Of a stretch of 10,636 nt of DNA, positions 7,399-10,636 are shown one piece after another (the first letter of the stretch is position 1; the number at the start of each line of letters is the position of its first letter). The translations under genes and the position numbers were made by a program. The stretch is from Peptococcaceae bacterium (GTDB taxonomy: Bacteria; Bacillota; Desulfotomaculia; Desulfotomaculales; Desulfocucumaceae), in assembly GCA_013336365.1 (NCBI GenBank), contig JAAXTT010000040.1, positions 1 through 10,636 of the forward strand, given 5' to 3'. The notes below the pieces were generated by a model. The model saw nothing but the letters and a program-made list of their open reading frames with translations. It was not told the origin of the DNA and searched no databases.

Positions 7399-9171
7399 AT
7401 GGGATACACACTGCTGGAAAATAGTTTTTCTAAAAATCAAAAAATACTGGTTTCCACAAAGGATAATGATTCTATTGAGTATGTTTCAACTATAGATTTT
7501 CTGGATTCCCAGGTCCTTTCTATTACTATGCCCCTCCTTGATCAAATGCAGATGACTCTCTCCCCCCAGCAGGAAATATTTATTAAGGCAGATACAGGGA
7601 AATCTGTTATCGGTTTCTACTCAAAGGTTATTTCCTTTAGCTACGATAACATGATTTTAGTAAATCTGACTATTCCTACTGAATTTGAGAAAATAGAACG
7701 ACGGAAATCCTTCCGTATTGAGGTTATGCTTAAGGTACAAATTGCCCTTATTGGCAACAGCTCCTATAATAAACCTGTGTTCAAGGATGCTACTGCTTTT
7801 GATTTAAGCAATGGGGGGGTACAGATAATATCCCCAATTAATTATTCAATAAATGATATTTTATTGATTAAATTTCAACTGGAAATTGACAAGGAAACTC
7901 CTGTTCAAATAACCATCAAATCAAAGGTTATCCGGGCCTTGGAGGAATATCCCAGCTTTAAGCTTGGCACCTCGTTTCTAAATATCAGTGATGAGGATGT
8001 CCGCAGCATAACCAGATATATTTTTAGAAAACTAATTGCAAATTTTACAACCCTGGACAATGTAATAAATCAAACCCTGAGTGCTATAGAAAACGGAAAA
8101 AAACAAGTCTTTGATATTTCTGAGGATAGCAGATGGGAATATCAGAGATTAAAGAATGAGCTTGAAGAAACCCGAAGCGAGGTTGAAAGGCTGCTTGTTC
8201 AGGTTGACCAGCTTACTTTGGAGGAAAAAAAGGCTAGGCTCAGACTCGTTACTGTCAGCAAGGATTTCAAAACCTATACTGAGGATGACATAAAGAAATC
8301 CTATGACTTGGCACAGGAAAAACAAATACTTTTGGCCCAGTTAAGGGGACAGGAAAATCTAGCTCGCTTCAAAAGAGACAGTTTGGAGCGAAGTCTCCGT
8401 AAAATGAACAGTCTAATTGAAAAAGCAAACCTTTTGGCCTCTCAATTTTCTGTAATCACCAACTATTTAGCTGGCAATATAATGGATATGTCCCGGACTA
8501 TTGGCGAAATGAAACAAAGTCAACAGCTTGGTATAAGCATACTTAAGGCCCAAGAGGAGGAAAGAAAACGACTTTCCCGGGATATTCACGATGGTCCGGC
8601 TCAAATAATGGCAAATATTGTAATGCGGGCAGAATTTTGCTTGAGGCTTATGGATATTGATCAAAATCGAGTTCGTGGAGAGCTGCATGAAATGCAGGAT
8701 ATGGCGAGAAAGTGCCTCCAAGAGGTTAGAAAAATAATCTTTGATTTAAGACCTATGGTACTGGATGACCTTGGCTTGATACCTGCTATAAAACGCTATG
8801 TAGAGGAGTTTCAGGCGGATTGTGATACCAATATTGAGCTATTGGTGATTGGAGAATCCAAAAGATTACCCTCTGCAATAGAGGTTTCTCTTTTCAGAGT
8901 GATTCAGGAATCCTTGAATAACATAAAAAAACATGCAAATGCTAAGCATGCCATGATAAAGGTTGAATTAACACACAGCAAAACTACTGTTGTCATCAAG
9001 GATGACGGAGTTGGCTTTGATTTTGACAAAACAATTAATAACAGAGAAAAAGAAGATTTTGGCTTATTGGGGATGAAAGAGAGAATCCAGATTTTAGGTG
9101 GTAACATAAATTTTATCACCAGTCCTGAAACAGGTACTTTAATAAATATTTCCCTGAAGCATCAAGAATGA
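7399..9171 (+). CDS. Soluble PilZ-domain sensor histidine kinase (DegS/NarX type), putative cyclic-di-GMP sensor
   Basis: A 590-residue cytoplasmic kinase with no membrane segment. Residues 1-95 resemble the YcgR/YpfA N-terminal beta domain. Residues about 97-212 form a PilZ domain with both cyclic-di-GMP binding motifs: RRKSFR (R102xxxR106) and DLSNGG (D135xSxxG140). A long charged coiled coil spans about 243-390. The kinase core is HisKA_3: RDIHDGP with phosphoacceptor H397, then an ATPase domain with N-box QESLNN (503-508), G1 DDGVG (535-539) and G2 GLLGM (555-559). All catalytic motifs are intact. The start is ATG 7399 after GTGAGGA; the spacing (about 4 nt) is short. The response-regulator gene follows after 30 nt, so the two form an operon. 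Likely logic (inference): cyclic-di-GMP binding alters the coiled coil and so kinase output. Confidence 0.92.
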   Translation: MGYTLLENSFSKNQKILVSTKDNDSIEYVSTIDFLDSQVLSITMPLLDQMQMTLSPQQEIFIKADTGKSVIGFYSKVISFSYDNMILVNLTIPTEFEKIERRKSFRIEVMLKVQIALIGNSSYNKPVFKDATAFDLSNGGVQIISPINYSINDILLIKFQLEIDKETPVQITIKSKVIRALEEYPSFKLGTSFLNISDEDVRSITRYIFRKLIANFTTLDNVINQTLSAIENGKKQVFDISEDSRWEYQRLKNELEETRSEVERLLVQVDQLTLEEKKARLRLVTVSKDFKTYTEDDIKKSYDLAQEKQILLAQLRGQENLARFKRDSLERSLRKMNSLIEKANLLASQFSVITNYLAGNIMDMSRTIGEMKQSQQLGISILKAQEEERKRLSRDIHDGPAQIMANIVMRAEFCLRLMDIDQNRVRGELHEMQDMARKCLQEVRKIIFDLRPMVLDDLGLIPAIKRYVEEFQADCDTNIELLVIGESKRLPSAIEVSLFRVIQESLNNIKKHANAKHAMIKVELTHSKTTVVIKDDGVGFDFDKTINNREKEDFGLLGMKERIQILGGNINFITSPETGTLINISLKHQE

Positions 9172-9186
9172 AAATCATTTGTTCTG

Positions 9187-9195
9187 GAAGGAGGT
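9187..9195 (+). promoter_or_regulatory. Near-perfect ribosome binding site pointing to an ATT start
   Basis: GAAGGAGGT is an almost ideal binding site. The first in-frame codon at a proper distance is ATT 9202 (7 nt after GGAGG). TTG at 9198 is out of frame and only 3 nt away; the first in-frame ATG (9238) is 43 nt away and would remove the first strand and the conserved acidic pair of the receiver domain. Confidence 0.75.
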
Positions 9196-9201
9196 ATTTG
9201 C

Positions 9202-9849
9202 ATTACTTCAATAAAAGTATTAGTAGCCGATGATCATATGCTGGTTAGAGAAGGCATAAGCAAAATTATCTCTCTGGAAAATGATATTGAAATTGTCGGA
9301 CAAGCTGAGGATGGTGAACAGGCCATAAGCCTCATATCAAAAAAACATGTTGATATCGCACTGTTGGATGTTAATATGCCAAAGCTTGACGGTATTGACG
9401 CCTGTAGAAAAATTAAGAGTATAAAGCCTAAAATAGGAGTAATTGCCCTTACTATCCATGAGCAGTCAGAGTATTTACTGGAATTTATTAAGGCAGGAGC
9501 AAGTGCCTATCTGCTTAAGGATGTGAGCTCCGGTCAACTTGTGGACACTATTAGAGGAGTATTCAGAGGTCAATCCTATATGCCAACCAGTCTTATTTCC
9601 AGTGTTTTTGAAGAAATCAATCGTCTTTCTCAAAGAAATCCGACAGTTAATGAATTGACCTCCCGAGAGCTTGAAGTACTTCAGCTTATCGCAAGAGGAG
9701 AATGTAACAAAAAAATAGGAGAATCCTTATTTATCAGTGAGAAAACTGTTAAAAATCATTTGTATAAAATTTTTCAAAAGCTCAATGTTGAAGATCGTAC
9801 TCAGGCTGCTCTGTATGCAATAAAAAACAACTTGGTTGATCACAAATAA
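9202..9849 (+). CDS. NarL/LuxR-type response regulator (DegU-like), cognate of the PilZ kinase; probable ATT start
   Basis: A 215-residue transcription regulator. The receiver domain has the acidic pair D10-D11, phosphoacceptor D56 (in LLDVNMP), T84 and K106; a linker of about 30 residues follows; then a LuxR/GerE helix-turn-helix (about 151-207) with ELTSRELEVL and the recognition segment SEKTVKNH. It should be phosphorylated by the kinase 30 nt upstream and bind DNA as a dimer. Starting at ATG 9238 would delete 12 residues including D10-D11, which the fold needs, so the start is placed at ATT 9202 behind a near-perfect binding site. ATT is a very rare initiator (known from infC). A one-base sequencing error creating or hiding a TTG start is the alternative. 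The next genes downstream are the Flp pilin and its peptidase, the likely targets (inference). Confidence 0.9.
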   Translation: MTSIKVLVADDHMLVREGISKIISLENDIEIVGQAEDGEQAISLISKKHVDIALLDVNMPKLDGIDACRKIKSIKPKIGVIALTIHEQSEYLLEFIKAGASAYLLKDVSSGQLVDTIRGVFRGQSYMPTSLISSVFEEINRLSQRNPTVNELTSRELEVLQLIARGECNKKIGESLFISEKTVKNHLYKIFQKLNVEDRTQAALYAIKNNLVDHK

Positions 9850-9884
9850 GCTAGGAAAATAAATGCATTTAATATTATAAAAAT

Positions 9885-9925
9885 AAGCACTCGGGGGTTT
9901 TTAATATGATCCTTAGAGTGCTTTT
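9885..9925 (+). terminator. Intrinsic terminator after the response-regulator gene
   Basis: AAGCACTC (9885-9892) pairs with GAGTGCTT (9916-9923) around a 23-nt loop and is followed by TTTTCTTGTTTT. It starts 36 nt after the stop codon and separates the kinase/regulator operon from flp. Confidence 0.7.
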
Positions 9926-9930
9926 CTTGT

Positions 9931-9959
9931 TTTAAATAGGAAAATAGTCCCTATTTAAA
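9931..9959. repeat. 10-bp inverted repeat upstream of flp
   Basis: TTTAAATAGG (9931-9940) and CCTATTTAAA (9950-9959) are perfect complements with a 9-nt spacer. It sits directly after the terminator and about 100 nt before the flp start, with no T-tract behind it. It could be an operator for flp or a second weak hairpin of the terminator region. The rest of the gap (9960-10044) is AT-rich; TATAAT at 10027-10032 is a possible -10 element but no good -35 lies at the right distance. Confidence 0.55.
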
Positions 9960-10057
9960 TGAGTCTAATTAAACAGTAAATAATAAGACTATAGTTAGAT
10001 GTCAGAATACACGTCTCTGCATAAAATATAATTAATACTATGTTGGGAGGTAGAAAT

Positions 10058-10231
10058 ATGAATATCCTAAAGAAACTTTGGAATGATGAAAGTGGTCAAG
10101 GCATGGCTGAGTATGGTTTAATTCTGGCTTTGGTTGCAGTAGTTTGTATCGTTGCATTCCAAACCCTTGGAGAAGGTATTACCTCCAAAATTGATACAGT
10201 TAATACCCAGCTGGCACCTCCGGCACCATAA
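10058..10231 (+). CDS. flp: Flp-type (type IVb) prepilin
   Basis: A 57-residue prepilin, the major subunit of Flp/Tad pili, which are made at the membrane and extend from the cell. The short basic leader ends DESG, and the processing site is G13/Q14, giving the class motif G-XXXX-EY (mature protein begins QGMAEYGLI, with E and Y at +5 and +6). A hydrophobic helix of about 20 residues (20-40) follows and the mature chain is only 44 residues, typical of Flp. The start is ATG 10058, 6 nt after GGGAGGT; an upstream in-frame ATG at 10040 lies before that binding site and is rejected. It has its own leader region after a terminator, and is followed by a stable hairpin and the gene for the probable processing peptidase. 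Confidence 0.93.
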   Translation: MNILKKLWNDESGQGMAEYGLILALVAVVCIVAFQTLGEGITSKIDTVNTQLAPPAP

Positions 10232-10252
10232 TATTTTAAATAACTTTATCAA

Positions 10253-10293
10253 TATTGATCTGCCCTACTTAAACTAAGTAGGGCAGATCAATA
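10253..10293. repeat. Perfect 18-bp hairpin between flp and the peptidase gene
   Basis: Arms 10253-10270 and 10276-10293 are exact complements with a 5-nt AAACT loop; the core is GATCTGCCCTACTT. There is no T-tract on the plus strand; instead the next gene's AAAGGAG binding site follows at once (10294-10300). It therefore fits an intercistronic RNA-stabilising or partial-termination element better than a simple terminator. Confidence 0.85.
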
Positions 10294-10307
10294 AAAGGAG
10301 AATTTAT

Positions 10308-10622
10308 TTGCTGACAACAGAATTTAATCTGTGGTTGCTTTTTGTTTTAATTATTATATGTACCTCAACTGATCTGAAAAATAGGCAAATTTATAATTTT
10401 GTGTTGCTCCCTGCCCTGCTATTGGCTTTATATCTTGCCTATTTTAATAATAGCTGGTTCGGAATTTTGAATTCAATCAAGGGCCTTATTCTAGGCTTAC
10501 TACTGCTAATAATTCCTTTTCTTATGGGAAATTTAGAGCCGTCGTGTTTTCAAAATGGCATCCTTTTAATGCCGAAGGTACGCCACTGCCTGTTTCATCC
10601 GATGCCACCAAAACATGTGTGA
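10308..10622 (+). pseudogene. TadV/CpaA-type A24 prepilin peptidase, C-terminal half lost or replaced
   Basis: The N-terminal ~74 residues look like a membrane aspartic prepilin peptidase that trims Flp pilins: a first membrane helix, then the family segment STDLKNRQIYN with the first catalytic aspartate D22, a second helix, and the hydrophobic run ending IIPFLMG (68-74). At this point the family normally continues with a GGxGxGDVKLL motif carrying the second catalytic aspartate. Here the frame instead reads about 30 residues with no membrane character and stops at 10622, giving 104 residues rather than about 150-170. No other frame contains the missing motif. GC rises from about 33% before 10530 to about 46% after. 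The start is TTG with AAAGGAG 7 nt upstream. Either a disrupted gene or a misjoined sequence end. Confidence 0.65.
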
Positions 10623-10636
10623 TTTCTTTATCGGAG
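10530..10636. other. Foreign-looking terminal segment of unknown origin
   Basis: This stretch is richer in GC than the adjoining gene and does not continue the peptidase. It is open in one other plus frame (through RAVVFSKWHPF) and in one minus frame (through THVLVASDETGSG), neither of which I recognise. It may be the tip of an inserted element or a chimeric sequence end; it is too short to decide. Confidence 0.45.

Noticed and set aside
10040..10057. Six-residue extension of Flp from ATG 10040
   Set aside because: It would place the strong GGGAGGT inside the gene; ATG 10058 is correctly spaced from it.
9850..10057. Possible cyclic-di-GMP riboswitch upstream of flp, suggested by the PilZ context
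   Set aside because: I could not find the conserved GEMM core or tetraloop-receptor pattern; the region is explained by a terminator hairpin, a short inverted repeat and AT-rich sequence.
1..10636. CRISPR arrays, tRNA or rRNA genes, integrases and transposases
   Set aside because: No regularly spaced repeats, no tRNA-like cloverleaf or rRNA segments and no recombinase motifs were seen, apart from the unexplained last ~100 bases.

Overview
The window reads as the chromosome of a low-GC, Gram-positive anaerobe-like Firmicute, most plausibly class Clostridia. This rests on strong AGGAGG-type ribosome binding sites, heavy use of TTG start codons, a DegS/DegU-like two-component pair and an Flp-type pilus locus. 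The taxonomic call is inference from style and gene content only; there is no rRNA or tRNA here.

Left part (1-2695, minus strand): a compact operon of one unrecognised small protein followed by pxpA, pxpB and pxpC (the last cut by the left edge). These make the ATP-dependent 5-oxoprolinase that opens pyroglutamate to glutamate. Middle (2762-5925, plus strand): a divergent ABC-F ATPase, then a protein that joins a divergent RelA/SpoT-type nucleotidyltransferase domain to a cysteine-rich, probably zinc-binding tail. This second gene converges on hflX (5943-7232, minus strand), a ribosome-associated GTPase. The two genes share a bidirectional terminator whose arms lie inside both reading frames. 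ABC-F protein, RelA/SpoT-like protein and HflX all belong to families that act on ribosomes, tRNA or the stringent response, so the middle block has a translation-stress flavour (inference).

Right part (7399-10636, plus strand): a soluble histidine kinase with an N-terminal YcgR/YpfA-like plus PilZ module (the cyclic-di-GMP receptor fold), a long coiled coil and a DegS/NarX-type kinase core; then a NarL/LuxR-type response regulator whose only well-placed start codon is the rare ATT; then a terminator, a 57-residue Flp prepilin, a perfect 18-bp hairpin, and the first half of a TadV/CpaA-type prepilin peptidase. The layout suggests that cyclic-di-GMP is read directly by a kinase that controls Flp pilus expression. 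The peptidase sequence stops matching its family around 10530, where GC rises from about 33% to about 46%, so the last ~100 bases are either inserted DNA or an assembly artefact.

The best candidates for something undescribed are the PilZ-histidine kinase/Flp pilus circuit and the RelA/SpoT-like zinc-tail protein with an inverted repeat inside its gene.
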